This document shows positions 17,218 to 25,522 of a stretch of 64,000 bases of DNA, piece by piece (within the stretch, counting starts at the first letter, position 1; every line of letters begins with the position of its first letter). Source of the DNA: Nocardia xishanensis NBRC 101358 (lineage in GTDB: Bacteria; Actinomycetota; Actinomycetes; Mycobacteriales; Mycobacteriaceae); contig NZ_BDCF01000033.1 in assembly GCF_001613365.1 (NCBI RefSeq), positions 19,923-83,922 of the forward strand, written 5' to 3'. The notes below the pieces were generated by a model. The model saw only the letters and a list, made by a program, of their open reading frames with translations, had not been told where the DNA came from and searched no databases. A program made the translations under genes and the position numbers.

Positions 17218-18231
17218 ATGAGCACCACCGTCACGCTGGGCCTCGCGGGAACCGGCCGCATCGGCACCGCGCACGCCGAAACACTGCACGAGCTTCCCGG
17301 GGTCGATCGCGTCCTGGTCGCCGACATCGACACCACCCGCGCGCACGCAGCGGCGGCCAAGCTCGGCATCGAAGCCGTCCCCGACATCCAAACGCTACTG
17401 ACCGCCGGCCTCACCGGCCTCGTCGTCGCCACCGCCACCGACTCCCATCCCGCGCTGATCGCCGCCGCGGTCGACCGCGGCATCCCCGTCTTCTGCGAAA
17501 AGCCCGTCGCGGCCGACATCGACGGCACCCTGGCCGTTCTCGACCGCCTGCGCGGCGCCGGCGTCCCCGTGCAGATCGGCTTCCAACGCCGCTTCGACGC
17601 CGGGTACCGCGCCGCCCGCGCGGCCGTCGCGAGCGGCGAACTCGGCTGGCTGCACAGTCTGCGGGCCACCACGCTGGATCCGGCGCCGCCGCCCGCCGAC
17701 TACATCCGCCGCTCCGGCGGACTGTTCCGCGACTGCGGCGTCCACGATTTCGACATCATCCGCTGGGTCACCGGCCGCGAAGTCACCGAGGTCTACGCGC
17801 ATGGCGCCAATCGCGGCGACGAATTATTCACCGCCGCAGGCGATATCGACACCGGTGCCGCCCTGCTCAGGCTCGACGACGGCACCATCGCCACCGTGAA
17901 CCTGAGCCGCTACAACGGTGCGGGCTACGACGTCCGCCTCGAAGTCCTCGGCTCGCGCGGCAACGCCATAGTCGGCCTCGACGACCGCGCTCCGCTGCGC
18001 TCGGTCGAACCCGCTCACCCCGCCTCGCCCTACCCCGCGTATCCCGGCTTCATGGAACGGTTCCGCCGCGCCTACACCGAAGAACTCGCCACCTTCGTCA
18101 CCGTCGCCACCGGCTCCACCCCCAACCCCTGCACGGTTGCCGACGCGCTCGAAGCCTCCTACATCGCGGAAGCCTGCGAACGCTCCCGCATCGAGCGCCG
18201 CCCCGTCGCGCTCAGCGAAGTACGCCGCTGA
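17218..18231 (+). CDS. iolG: Gfo/Idh/MocA dehydrogenase, probable inositol 2-dehydrogenase
   Basis: Oxidises myo-inositol to 2-keto-myo-inositol with NAD, the entry step of the pathway. 337 residues: NAD fold GLAGTGRIGTAHAETL, the EKP motif (VFCEKPVAADIDG) with catalytic Lys, and GGLFRDCGVHDFDIIRWVTG with the Asp/His pair of the family. AGGAGG stands 5-6 nt before ATG, 12 bp after the regulator's stop, so the two form an operon. Paralogues acting on other sugars exist; the iol context is the main support for the substrate. Confidence 0.85.
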   Translation: MSTTVTLGLAGTGRIGTAHAETLHELPGVDRVLVADIDTTRAHAAAAKLGIEAVPDIQTLLTAGLTGLVVATATDSHPALIAAAVDRGIPVFCEKPVAADIDGTLAVLDRLRGAGVPVQIGFQRRFDAGYRAARAAVASGELGWLHSLRATTLDPAPPPADYIRRSGGLFRDCGVHDFDIIRWVTGREVTEVYAHGANRGDELFTAAGDIDTGAALLRLDDGTIATVNLSRYNGAGYDVRLEVLGSRGNAIVGLDDRAPLRSVEPAHPASPYPAYPGFMERFRRAYTEELATFVTVATGSTPNPCTVADALEASYIAEACERSRIERRPVALSEVRR

Positions 18232-18372
18232 GTCCTGCTCACACATCAGGGAGACACCGGGCACAACGATCGAGAAACGTCAGCCGAACCTGTCGGACCC
18301 CACCGGCAAACTGTTGGTACTCAGCACAACAGCCGCCGCGCACACCGGCGACACGCACAACTGGGGGTCCCA

Positions 18373-18663
18373 ATGTTCCAGATCGCGCTCACCGCTGTCT
18401 CCCTCACCTGCATCGCCACCGCCATCCTCGCCCTCACCGCAGGCGGCATAGCCGACTCCCTGGCCGCCCGAGCCAGCAAAGCCTCCGAATCCTGCTTCAT
18501 CGGCGACGCACTTCCCACCGACAAGTTCTTCGAGAACCGGCAGAGATACGAACGGCTGCACCGGATCACGGTGCGGTTGATGATGGGCGGGTTGGGGACG
18601 TTGGTGGTGGGGATCGCGGTGTTGGGGGTGGCTGCGTGGCAGTTCAAACACGCGGGGCGTTGA
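18373..18663 (+). CDS. small two-TM membrane protein, unknown
   Basis: A 96-residue protein with two hydrophobic segments (residues 3-30, LTAVSLTCIATAILALTAGG, and about 69-88, MMGGLGTLVVGIAVLGVAAW) separated by a charged loop (DKFFENRQRYERLHRI). A G-rich ribosome site (GGGGG) lies 7 nt before the ATG. No family recognised; probably a small inner-membrane protein. It ends at the left edge of the lower-GC island. Confidence 0.55.
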   Translation: MFQIALTAVSLTCIATAILALTAGGIADSLAARASKASESCFIGDALPTDKFFENRQRYERLHRITVRLMMGGLGTLVVGIAVLGVAAWQFKHAGR

Positions 18664-19054
18664 CGAGCCCTTACCCAACTCCAGCTCGCATGCGGATGCT
18701 CAGGCAGCAAGAGGTTGCCCGGCTGCGGCTGCTTGCCGTGCCCGCGTTCACTTCACGACCCGCGTTCCAGCAGAGATGGTGGACGCACTATGGGCTCGGA
18801 CCGCAAGGGCAGAACGCCGATAAGTATTGCACCTGCTGGTGACCGGGCTCATAAGGGTTTCCTGTCCGCAAGCCGATGAGTTAGCGCCTGCGCCAGCAGT
18901 TACCTGTCGTGCCGACGAGACGATCACGATATAGCCTCGATGGAAGCCGATCGTCCACGAGCCGACCCACCGCGGCCGAATTGATCGCCATTTCGATACG
19001 ACCAGAACATCGCGAAACGCCAACGAGATATCGCGCAGCCTTGAATGACCTGCG
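18664..19054. other. intergenic region at left edge of the R-M island
   Basis: No supported gene. Base composition shifts here from the GC-rich chromosome to the less GC-rich island. No tRNA, integrase or obvious direct repeat was seen. Confidence 0.5.
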
Positions 19055-19831
19055 TCAGTTGGCGACTGCGCGCTCCACGAGGGTCTCCGCGTCGTCGCGC
19101 CGGTTCCGCTGGATCAGTAGGTGAACAATGTGCAGCACATCGTCCTTTGACTCCCTGCCGGCGGCATAGCTGATGATCGCGTCAGTAGCTTCGAGCATGC
19201 CCAAATCGCGACACGAGACCACTGCGTCGGCCGCATCAGTGGGGATCGCCTCCGAACCTACATGGCGGATCAAGCCGTTGGCGCGCTCATAGTTTCCAGC
19301 GGTGATGTACACAGCGAGGTTTTGCGCGGGCGGCCAGCTCACATCTACGGCTCGACTGTTGTGCCGGTCCCCTCCTGGACGGGGGACCGGCACAACATCC
19401 GCCGTGATCGCGGCAAGGGATTCAGCCGGCCTATCTGCAACCATCACGTGGTCCAAGAGGACAGGCGCGCCGCAGTCAGGACATGCCAGGACAGGCTGAG
19501 GCCCTTCATTCGTAGTCGCTAGCGGTGTAAGGGCCTGTCTGAGGCTATTGAAATCTTCCCAAGGCAGGATCCCATCGGCGCCGACACGCGCCACCGCGAG
19601 ATCGTGGAGCGCCTTCAACAACTGCTCCTCGGGTGCACGCTTGCGCTTCCCGCTCACCAGGCTCGACAACACGTTCTTGGTTGTATAGGCACGCTTTGCG
19701 ATCTCTCGGTACGAGAGGTCGATGCAGCGGATCAGATTGCGTAGTTCTCCTGTAAATTCTTCCCACTCAGGTGACAGGCCGGGACCGAGGTCTGCGAACT
19801 TTCCACGCGGCGGCAAACCGTTCTCCCCCAT
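19055..19831 (-). CDS. HTH protein with zinc ribbon and helical-repeat tail
   Basis: About 258 residues. Residues 25-75 resemble an XRE-type helix-turn-helix (RCIDLSYREIAKRAYTTKNV, SSLVSGKRKRAPEEQ), followed near residue 117 by a CPDCGAPVLLD zinc-ribbon knuckle, and a C-terminal half of short helices (YITAGNYERANGLIRHVG, LLIQRNRRDDAETLVERAV) like tetratricopeptide repeats. A TTG six codons upstream is an alternative start. It is divergent from the HNH-like gene across a 228-bp region with an inverted repeat, so it may regulate the island, like C proteins of R-M systems. Function is inferred. Confidence 0.6.
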   Translation of the reverse strand: MGENGLPPRGKFADLGPGLSPEWEEFTGELRNLIRCIDLSYREIAKRAYTTKNVLSSLVSGKRKRAPEEQLLKALHDLAVARVGADGILPWEDFNSLRQALTPLATTNEGPQPVLACPDCGAPVLLDHVMVADRPAESLAAITADVVPVPRPGGDRHNSRAVDVSWPPAQNLAVYITAGNYERANGLIRHVGSEAIPTDAADAVVSCRDLGMLEATDAIISYAAGRESKDDVLHIVHLLIQRNRRDDAETLVERAVAN

Positions 19832-19892
19832 CAGAATCGACTGAATCAATCAAGTCATTGTCCGTCTCGAGAGCCGAATGCGCAGTAGCCCG

Positions 19893-19935
19893 CTGTCCCG
19901 ATTTTTACATCTCATGGCTCCGAATCTCGGGACAG
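19893..19935. promoter_or_regulatory. inverted repeat in divergent promoter of the island
   Basis: CTGTCCCGA (19893-19901) and TCGGGACAG (19927-19935) form a perfect 9-bp inverted repeat with a 25-bp spacer, in the AT-rich gap between the HTH gene and the HNH-like gene. Candidate operator for the HTH protein. Confidence 0.5.
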
Positions 19936-20059
19936 ACAGCACTTCCCAATCTCGATTCGTTGATGTTCAGTTGACGATGTAGCCAACAGACTGCTGCCGG
20001 GCACTATCCGCGAGTGGCCCTGCTCTGACTTCGCTCTTTACCCGAAAGGTGGATCCCAC

Positions 20060-20734
20060 ATGACCATGCCGTCCTGGGCAGACCCAAAGTTCGGCACCAT
20101 GAAGCGCGCGGCGCTCTGGCTTGTCCAGGAGGTTGGCGTCGGTGAGCTGTTCACGAAGTCCCAGCTCCGCGAGGCCTTCCCGAACACGTCTCAGATCGAC
20201 CGCCGGATGCGTGACTTGCGTGACTTCGGGTGGCGTATCGACACCAACCGTGAGGACCCTACCCTGGGAACACATGAGCAGCGGTTCGTAACTCAGGGTG
20301 TCGCTGTGTGGGAGCCGGGCAAAGCGACGAAGAAGACCGGCGTCACCGTTACTGCCGCTGAGCGGCACACGCTGATGACGCAGGACGGTCACAAATGCCG
20401 CTCATGCGGAATCGGCCCCGGCGAGCAGTACGCCGGCACATATGTCGCTTCTCAGCTGGACGTCGCCCGCCGCTCGGTCCGGATGCCCTCCGGCGAGATC
20501 AGCGTGCAACTCGTGATCGAGTGCAACCGCTGCCGCATCGGAGGCCGCGATCTGGTTGCAGACCTGGACGATGTCTTGGCCCGAATCGGCCGCCTGCCTA
20601 TTTACGAGCGGAAGATGCTGGCGGCGTGGGTTGATCAGGATGCCCGCAGCTTCAGCGAGACAGAGGAGCTGTGGGCGGCCTACCGGACGCTGCCGGCGGA
20701 CTCCAGGGACAAGGTCCGCGACGCCCTGGCCTAG
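20060..20734 (+). CDS. HNH-like protein with N-terminal winged helix and two CxxC knuckles
   Basis: A 224-residue protein. Residues 10-85 look like a winged-helix DNA-binding domain (TKSQLREAFPNTSQIDRRMR, then DFGWRIDTNREDP). Residues 102-165 hold HKCRSCG and IECNRCRIGGR, the two zinc knuckles of HNH endonucleases, but the classic central His-Asn pair is not obvious (the segment reads GTYVASQLDVARRS), so it may be a degenerate or non-nuclease member. AGGTGG lies 8-9 nt before the ATG; M3 is an alternative start. First plus-strand gene of the island, 95 bp before the ParB-like gene. Possible sensor or nuclease subunit. Confidence 0.6.
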   Translation: MTMPSWADPKFGTMKRAALWLVQEVGVGELFTKSQLREAFPNTSQIDRRMRDLRDFGWRIDTNREDPTLGTHEQRFVTQGVAVWEPGKATKKTGVTVTAAERHTLMTQDGHKCRSCGIGPGEQYAGTYVASQLDVARRSVRMPSGEISVQLVIECNRCRIGGRDLVADLDDVLARIGRLPIYERKMLAAWVDQDARSFSETEELWAAYRTLPADSRDKVRDALA

Positions 20735-20829
20735 TTTCAAGCTTCGATGTCCTACTGCGGGGCGTCTCGCGGCCGCACTACTCGATCACGACGGCCCGCA
20801 CTCCAGTCCTTTTCTAGGAGAATCCAGAC

Positions 20830-22257
20830 ATGTTAAACGATTTCGGGTTCCCCCCGAACGCTGCTGCTACCCGCTCGAAGGTCGAGCAGCGACTGAAGGA
20901 GCTGCACGCGAACAACGGAGTCGCGGAGACCCTCAGAGTGGAGTGGCGTGGTGAACCATTGCATGTCGAGGTCATCAGCATGCCGTTGGATGATCTCTTG
21001 TACAACCCCGGTACACATCGGATCCGCGCGCAACGCAGCCTCGATCCGGATCGTGACAATGCTCTCGATGAAGATCCCTGGAGCCCAGAAAGCCAGGACT
21101 ACCTGCGGCATCTGCTGACAATCGAGCCTTCGGAACCCAACCACCGGGACCCTGCCTTCGAAAAACTGAAGAAGAGCCTCGAAGAACATAAGCAGAACGA
21201 GCCCGGCCTGATCACTCGCGATGGAATCCTTGTCAACGGCAACACTCGCTGTGCGGCGCTCCGGGAACTCAAGGCCACCCCGAACATGCGCGTCGGCGTG
21301 CTGCCTGAGTCCTGCACCTGGGAGGACATCAATGATCTGGAACTTTCCCTGCAGCTGCGTCCGGATCGGCGGCGGGACTACTCCTACATCAACAGGCTGC
21401 TGGCTATTGAGGAGCAGCATGTCCAACTTGATCGAGACCTGTCGGTAATTGCCAAGGCTTTTCACACCGACACGAAATCCTGCCAGCGCGACCTTTGGGT
21501 GCTCGCACAACTCCGCGACCTGATCCAGCGCAGTGAAACCACCGGCGGGGCGTCGCTGCGCCTCATGGACCTCGAGCGGTCTCAAGAGAAACTCGCCGAG
21601 CTCTACCGAGCCTGTCTTACTGCCAAAAGCAAAGAGCAGGCGGACCTGATCAAGGAGGCACGGCTGGCCGCGATCGTGCTCGACTTCTCGAAGACCGATG
21701 TCCGCTACATAGACGCCGATTTCCAAAGTCGCTATCTGGATAAGACCTTGCCTGACGAATTCAAGACAACCGAGGAAGCAGTTCCGTCTACTGTGGCGAT
21801 TCCCGGTCTGAACCGGACGGTCAAGGCGGCAGGAGCAAACGTTACGGCGGCTCGCGCCGTAACGGATGTGCTGCTCAAGGCGAAGGCCGTCGAGGCAGTC
21901 AGCGAGTCGGCCACTCCTGCCGAACAGTCTGCTGCGGCAGCAGTTATCGCTTCGTACAAAGAGGCATTCAACGACGCCATCGAGACTGCCGGCCGCGACG
22001 CTCGATTGCGAAAGAAGCGCTTGGCCGCTCCGGATCGGATCAATGACGCCTGCAAAGACCTCGAGCAGGCCATCACGGATCTCGTGATGTCCCGGGGTAA
22101 TTCAAGCCTCGATGAGGGAGCGTTCGATGACTCCGTTGATCGGCTGCGAAGCGTCCTGAGCAAACTGGCAATCGAAGCGCAGCGCAGTATCGACCTTCCT
22201 GGGAATGGTGTGGCCTGGCTGATCGCCGCGGTGGATGTGAAGCAGCCGCAGTCATGA
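20830..22257 (+). CDS. ParB/Srx-like nuclease-domain protein
   Basis: A 475-residue protein. Residues 44-150 match a ParB N-terminal (ParB/sulfiredoxin) domain: VEVISMPLDDLLYNP, then EHKQNEPGLITRDGILVNGN followed by TRCAALRELK, with the NGNTR motif at 136-140 that binds nucleotide in this fold. It is not a chromosome-partition ParB: no parS-type HTH core follows in the usual form, though a DnaA/HTH-like stretch exists near 195-225. The C-terminal half is helical and charged. The stop overlaps the helicase ATG by 4 bp (ATGA), so the two proteins are made together and probably work together. Lower GC than the chromosome. Confidence 0.7.
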   Translation: MLNDFGFPPNAAATRSKVEQRLKELHANNGVAETLRVEWRGEPLHVEVISMPLDDLLYNPGTHRIRAQRSLDPDRDNALDEDPWSPESQDYLRHLLTIEPSEPNHRDPAFEKLKKSLEEHKQNEPGLITRDGILVNGNTRCAALRELKATPNMRVGVLPESCTWEDINDLELSLQLRPDRRRDYSYINRLLAIEEQHVQLDRDLSVIAKAFHTDTKSCQRDLWVLAQLRDLIQRSETTGGASLRLMDLERSQEKLAELYRACLTAKSKEQADLIKEARLAAIVLDFSKTDVRYIDADFQSRYLDKTLPDEFKTTEEAVPSTVAIPGLNRTVKAAGANVTAARAVTDVLLKAKAVEAVSESATPAEQSAAAAVIASYKEAFNDAIETAGRDARLRKKRLAAPDRINDACKDLEQAITDLVMSRGNSSLDEGAFDDSVDRLRSVLSKLAIEAQRSIDLPGNGVAWLIAAVDVKQPQS

Positions 22258-24095
22258 GTGGTCCCGAGGCAAACGTCTCGCTGCGGCTGGGCTTCGACGT
22301 CACACGCACGCGTGTAGAGCTGCGCGCCTTGGCGGCTTTTCAAGAGGATTTCGCCCGGCTGACCGCACGGATCGCGCCAGGGGGCCAGCGCAGTCCGTTG
22401 TCCGCGGAGATCGATCTAGACGACTTCCTCGTCAACTTGAGCGAGCTTGCGACCTGGACGCACTCCGGCGTCGACTGGGACACGGATCTGATGGCGCTCG
22501 TCAACGGCGTTCTGGACGATGCCGATACGGTCCAGCGCAGCCTCGACCAGGCTCCCTCCGACAACGCTGGAGACACGGTCCAGCCTCATGAGATAGTCGG
22601 ACTGCTGGGCTCGGATTGGATCGCGGATCTCACGTCATTCCAGCAACGCGATATCGCACGATTGCTCTCGCTGCGGCACGGCGCCAACTTCAGTGTCCCC
22701 GGCGCCGGCAAGACTCGCGTCGCACTGGCGGTCTACGCCGTGATGCGCGCGAGCCGAAACGCACAGCGGCTCCTTGTCGTTGGGCCGAAGTCCGCATATG
22801 AATCGTGGGAGTACGAGAGCTCGATCTGCTTCAAGGAACCGCTCCGTACCGCTGTGACAGGACAATCCGACGACCCTCTCGCGGAAGTACGCATCGTCAA
22901 CTATGAGCGGCTCGACCGTTGCCTGGGTGACCTGGCCGCCTGGCTGCGGTCAGCGCCCTCGATGGTTGTGTTGGACGAGGCCCACCGTATGAAGCTGGGG
23001 GCGAGCGGAACTTATGGCTCCGCATGCCTTGCGCTCGGCCCGCTTGCGGACCGGAGACTGATCTTGACCGGTACTCCGGCACCCAACGGGGCGAAAGACC
23101 TGGAGAATCTGCTGTCGTTCGTATGGCCGGGCCACGGCAAGCGCGTGGTGAACGAAGCCGTCGGTGGAGGCGACCTGGCTTACGCCAGCTCAGTGCTGCG
23201 ACCGCTGTTCACTCGTACGACCAAGCAGGAGCTCGGCCTCCCTCCGTTCGAACCTAAAGTCCGCTACCTGGACATGCCGCCACTCCATGCGGAAGTTTAT
23301 GAAGCGCTGAAGGGCAACTTCTCGGCTCGCGCAGAAGGCTCACGGGACAACATCGAAGCTCTAGGCCGGGCCATGCTGCGGCTGCTGATGGCTGCCACTA
23401 GCCCAGCGTTGCTTCTGGAAGGCGCAAGCCAGTACGAACCGCTCGAATACCAGGTCCCGCCGTTGGAACCTTCCCCAGGCGATAACCTCTACGAGCTCCT
23501 GCGCCACCTCCCGCGTTATGAGCTCTCACCGAAGTATCAAGAGACTCTGAAGATTGTCGCCGACAACGCGGTCGAGGGACGGAAGACTCTGGTCTGGACG
23601 ACGTTCGTCCGCAGTCTCACGACTCTGGAGAAACTGCTGGGCGGATACAGCCCAGCCGTGGTCTACGGAGGGACGCCCGATCGTGACGAGCAGCTACGCC
23701 GGTTTCGTCAGGATCCTGGCTGCCACGTTCTGATCTCCAATCCGGCAACCCTCGGCGAAGGGATCAGCCTTCACCAGGTGTGCCATGATGCCGTCTACGT
23801 TGACCGCGACTTCATGGCCGGTAGGTTTCTGCAAAGTCTGGACCGCATTCATCGCCTCGGCCTGGCCCCCGGCACCGAGACAAGAGTGACTGTCCTCGCG
23901 ACGCGGGGCACTATCGATGAGGTGGTGCGTCTGCGGCTGGACGAGAAGCTGGAGTTCATGGGCCGCATCCTCGACGACCCAGGCGTACAGCAGCTCGCCG
24001 ACCTCCAGGAAGAGCCCCCGGCGGGCGCCGGAATGGACACCGCTGATGTGCGTGCGCTTCTGCGTCATCTGGACGCGCCCGCCCCGTTGACCTAA
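22254..24095 (+). CDS. SNF2/DEAD-like superfamily 2 helicase
   Basis: A 613-residue SF2 ATPase of the SNF2 type. Walker A SVPGAGKT at 147-154, DEAH at 241-244, motif III LTGTPAPNG at 271-279, and in the second RecA domain KTLVWTTFVRSLTTLEKLL, ISNPATLGEGISLHQ and motif VI QSLDRIHRLG at 527-536. An N-terminal region of about 115 residues has no recognised fold. It presumably translocates on double-stranded DNA. It is translationally coupled to the ParB-like gene and lies tail to tail, 12 bp, with the restriction endonuclease gene. SNF2 helicases are found in DISARM and other defence systems, but no PLD or DUF1998 partner is present here. Confidence 0.82.
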   Translation: MSGPEANVSLRLGFDVTRTRVELRALAAFQEDFARLTARIAPGGQRSPLSAEIDLDDFLVNLSELATWTHSGVDWDTDLMALVNGVLDDADTVQRSLDQAPSDNAGDTVQPHEIVGLLGSDWIADLTSFQQRDIARLLSLRHGANFSVPGAGKTRVALAVYAVMRASRNAQRLLVVGPKSAYESWEYESSICFKEPLRTAVTGQSDDPLAEVRIVNYERLDRCLGDLAAWLRSAPSMVVLDEAHRMKLGASGTYGSACLALGPLADRRLILTGTPAPNGAKDLENLLSFVWPGHGKRVVNEAVGGGDLAYASSVLRPLFTRTTKQELGLPPFEPKVRYLDMPPLHAEVYEALKGNFSARAEGSRDNIEALGRAMLRLLMAATSPALLLEGASQYEPLEYQVPPLEPSPGDNLYELLRHLPRYELSPKYQETLKIVADNAVEGRKTLVWTTFVRSLTTLEKLLGGYSPAVVYGGTPDRDEQLRRFRQDPGCHVLISNPATLGEGISLHQVCHDAVYVDRDFMAGRFLQSLDRIHRLGLAPGTETRVTVLATRGTIDEVVRLRLDEKLEFMGRILDDPGVQQLADLQEEPPAGAGMDTADVRALLRHLDAPAPLT

Positions 24096-24107
24096 TCGCG
24101 GAGGCAA

Positions 24108-24896
24108 CTACCAATCCACCAACGATTGCGCCAACGTTTGGTAGTCCAGGAGACGCCCTTGACCGGTCACCTCGGACCACGCGTTCTTTTGCTCCGGGGT
24201 GCCGAAGACTGCCACCGCTTCGGCCGTCGCTTCGTAGGCGATGTGATACGTAGCGTCTACTTCCCCTGTGCCGCGAGCGATCGACGCGAGTCTGGTCGGA
24301 AGAGGTTCTGCGGTGACCGTCACGAGATGAGGCAAGCGTCCACGGCGATGCCGGATCATGTTGCTGTTCTCATGGCGGATGTTCTGGACTCGATCGGACC
24401 GGATCGTCCACTTGCAGGCCAGGGCCGCGTGTAGCCACGGGTGTTCCGACTGTGTCGGCGTGCCGCGCAGCCCTACCAGCACATCTGGCGTGATCAGGTA
24501 GTCCGTTCCCAGCGTGACCCGAAGATTCGGATCCTGTGCTATCGCGGCATCGATACCTGCCAGATGTTGGTACTGAGCGTAATGAACGATGCTTCGGCCC
24601 CGAGTGACTTCCCAGTCACGTCGCGGATCGAGGGCGGGCAACGCAGTCGCCAGGTCCGCCGCAACCTGGGTTTCCAGTAGCGCTCCCGGGTTCGGAGGCG
24701 GTTCGATGGGTGCGATCCCGTTCTTATTCGGATTCGGCTGACCGAGGCGTTCCAGAACGTGGGCAGCCATCCTCACGCTCGGGATGTTGTCAGTATCAGC
24801 GGAATTGGGCACCCACGCCCATCCAAGCTTGTTCTTCTTGGTGCTACGTCGCCACCCCAGCAGGTCCACCCCGAACATCATCCCCATACGTGACAT
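24108..24896 (-). CDS. NgoMIV-family type II restriction endonuclease
   Basis: A 262-residue enzyme whose core matches NgoMIV: PDV with D138, CKWTIRSDRVQNIRHEN with K162, R166, D168, R169 and E176, and HLVTVTAEPLPTRLASIARG. The spacing K to R (+4), D (+6), R (+7) and E (+14) is exactly that of NgoMIV K187, R191, D193, R194 and E201 as I recall it, and E75 may match E70. R/D/R of this motif read the CCGG core in the CCGG family, so GCCGGC or a close variant is the predicted target. It starts 25 bp downstream of vsr on the same strand. The first ATG lacks a clear ribosome site; M4 and M6 are alternatives. Confidence 0.88.
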   Translation of the reverse strand: MSRMGMMFGVDLLGWRRSTKKNKLGWAWVPNSADTDNIPSVRMAAHVLERLGQPNPNKNGIAPIEPPPNPGALLETQVAADLATALPALDPRRDWEVTRGRSIVHYAQYQHLAGIDAAIAQDPNLRVTLGTDYLITPDVLVGLRGTPTQSEHPWLHAALACKWTIRSDRVQNIRHENSNMIRHRRGRLPHLVTVTAEPLPTRLASIARGTGEVDATYHIAYEATAEAVAVFGTPEQKNAWSEVTGQGRLLDYQTLAQSLVDW

Positions 24897-24921
24897 TTAA
24901 CTGCACGGAGCGTCTCCAGCG

Positions 24922-25425
24922 TCAACCCGGTACCGATCCCATATCATCGCTCACATGTTCGGATCCGCTCTCGAGTGCGTCGACTACCGCGGCTACCGCG
25001 CTCTGAAGAGTTTCGTGCTCCCAAACGCGGACAACACGCCAGCCGGCCTCGGTCAGCGCACTCTTGACTGCACGGTCGCGCTCGATATTCCTCTGAAGCT
25101 TGGGCGCCCAGTACCACTCGTTGGTGGTCGGCTGCCGTCCGTGCTCGGGGCAGGCATGCCAAAAGCAGCCGTCGACGAAGACAGCCACCCTCCGTGCGGT
25201 GAAGACGATGTCCGGACGCACCTTGACGGCGCCGAGATCGAGCCGGAAGTCTTTGCGATACCGGTAGCCGAGGTGGTGAAGCGCCTTGCGGAGAGTGACC
25301 TCGGGTTTCGTATCCGATCTACGGTTTGCTTGCATGTTCCGAGATCGGCCAGCGTTCAGTGGCGCGGGATACGTACCGCGTTCGTGCGCACGGAGCCGAG
25401 CGGCAGCCGCTCCACGTTCAGTCAT
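24922..25425 (-). CDS. vsr: very short patch repair (Vsr) endonuclease
   Basis: Nicks next to T:G mismatches that arise when 5-methylcytosine deaminates, starting their repair to C:G. 167 residues, with E42 (TKPEVTLRKALH), RPDIVF with D72, and FVDGCFWHACPEH holding the catalytic-site histidines H90 and H95 and zinc-site cysteine, then NEWYWAPKLQRNIERD. The N-terminal 30 residues extend beyond the E. coli protein. It is divergent from the C5-methyltransferase gene (97 bp apart) and upstream of the restriction gene, making a compact R-M-V set. Confidence 0.92.
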   Translation of the reverse strand: MTERGAAAARLRAHERGTYPAPLNAGRSRNMQANRRSDTKPEVTLRKALHHLGYRYRKDFRLDLGAVKVRPDIVFTARRVAVFVDGCFWHACPEHGRQPTTNEWYWAPKLQRNIERDRAVKSALTEAGWRVVRVWEHETLQSAVAAVVDALESGSEHVSDDMGSVPG

Positions 25426-25522
25426 ACCGGTCCTGATTCTGCGACAACATCTCCCTTAGGGAAAGATACGTCGACGCGACCCGCACCGTTCAACCCGTCC
25501 AACACTCCGGAAAGGCCTGCTG

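Noticed and set aside
20830..22257. Chromosome-partition ParB
   Set aside because: No ParA neighbour, no parS-like site, lower-GC island, and coupling to a helicase; only the N-terminal fold is shared.
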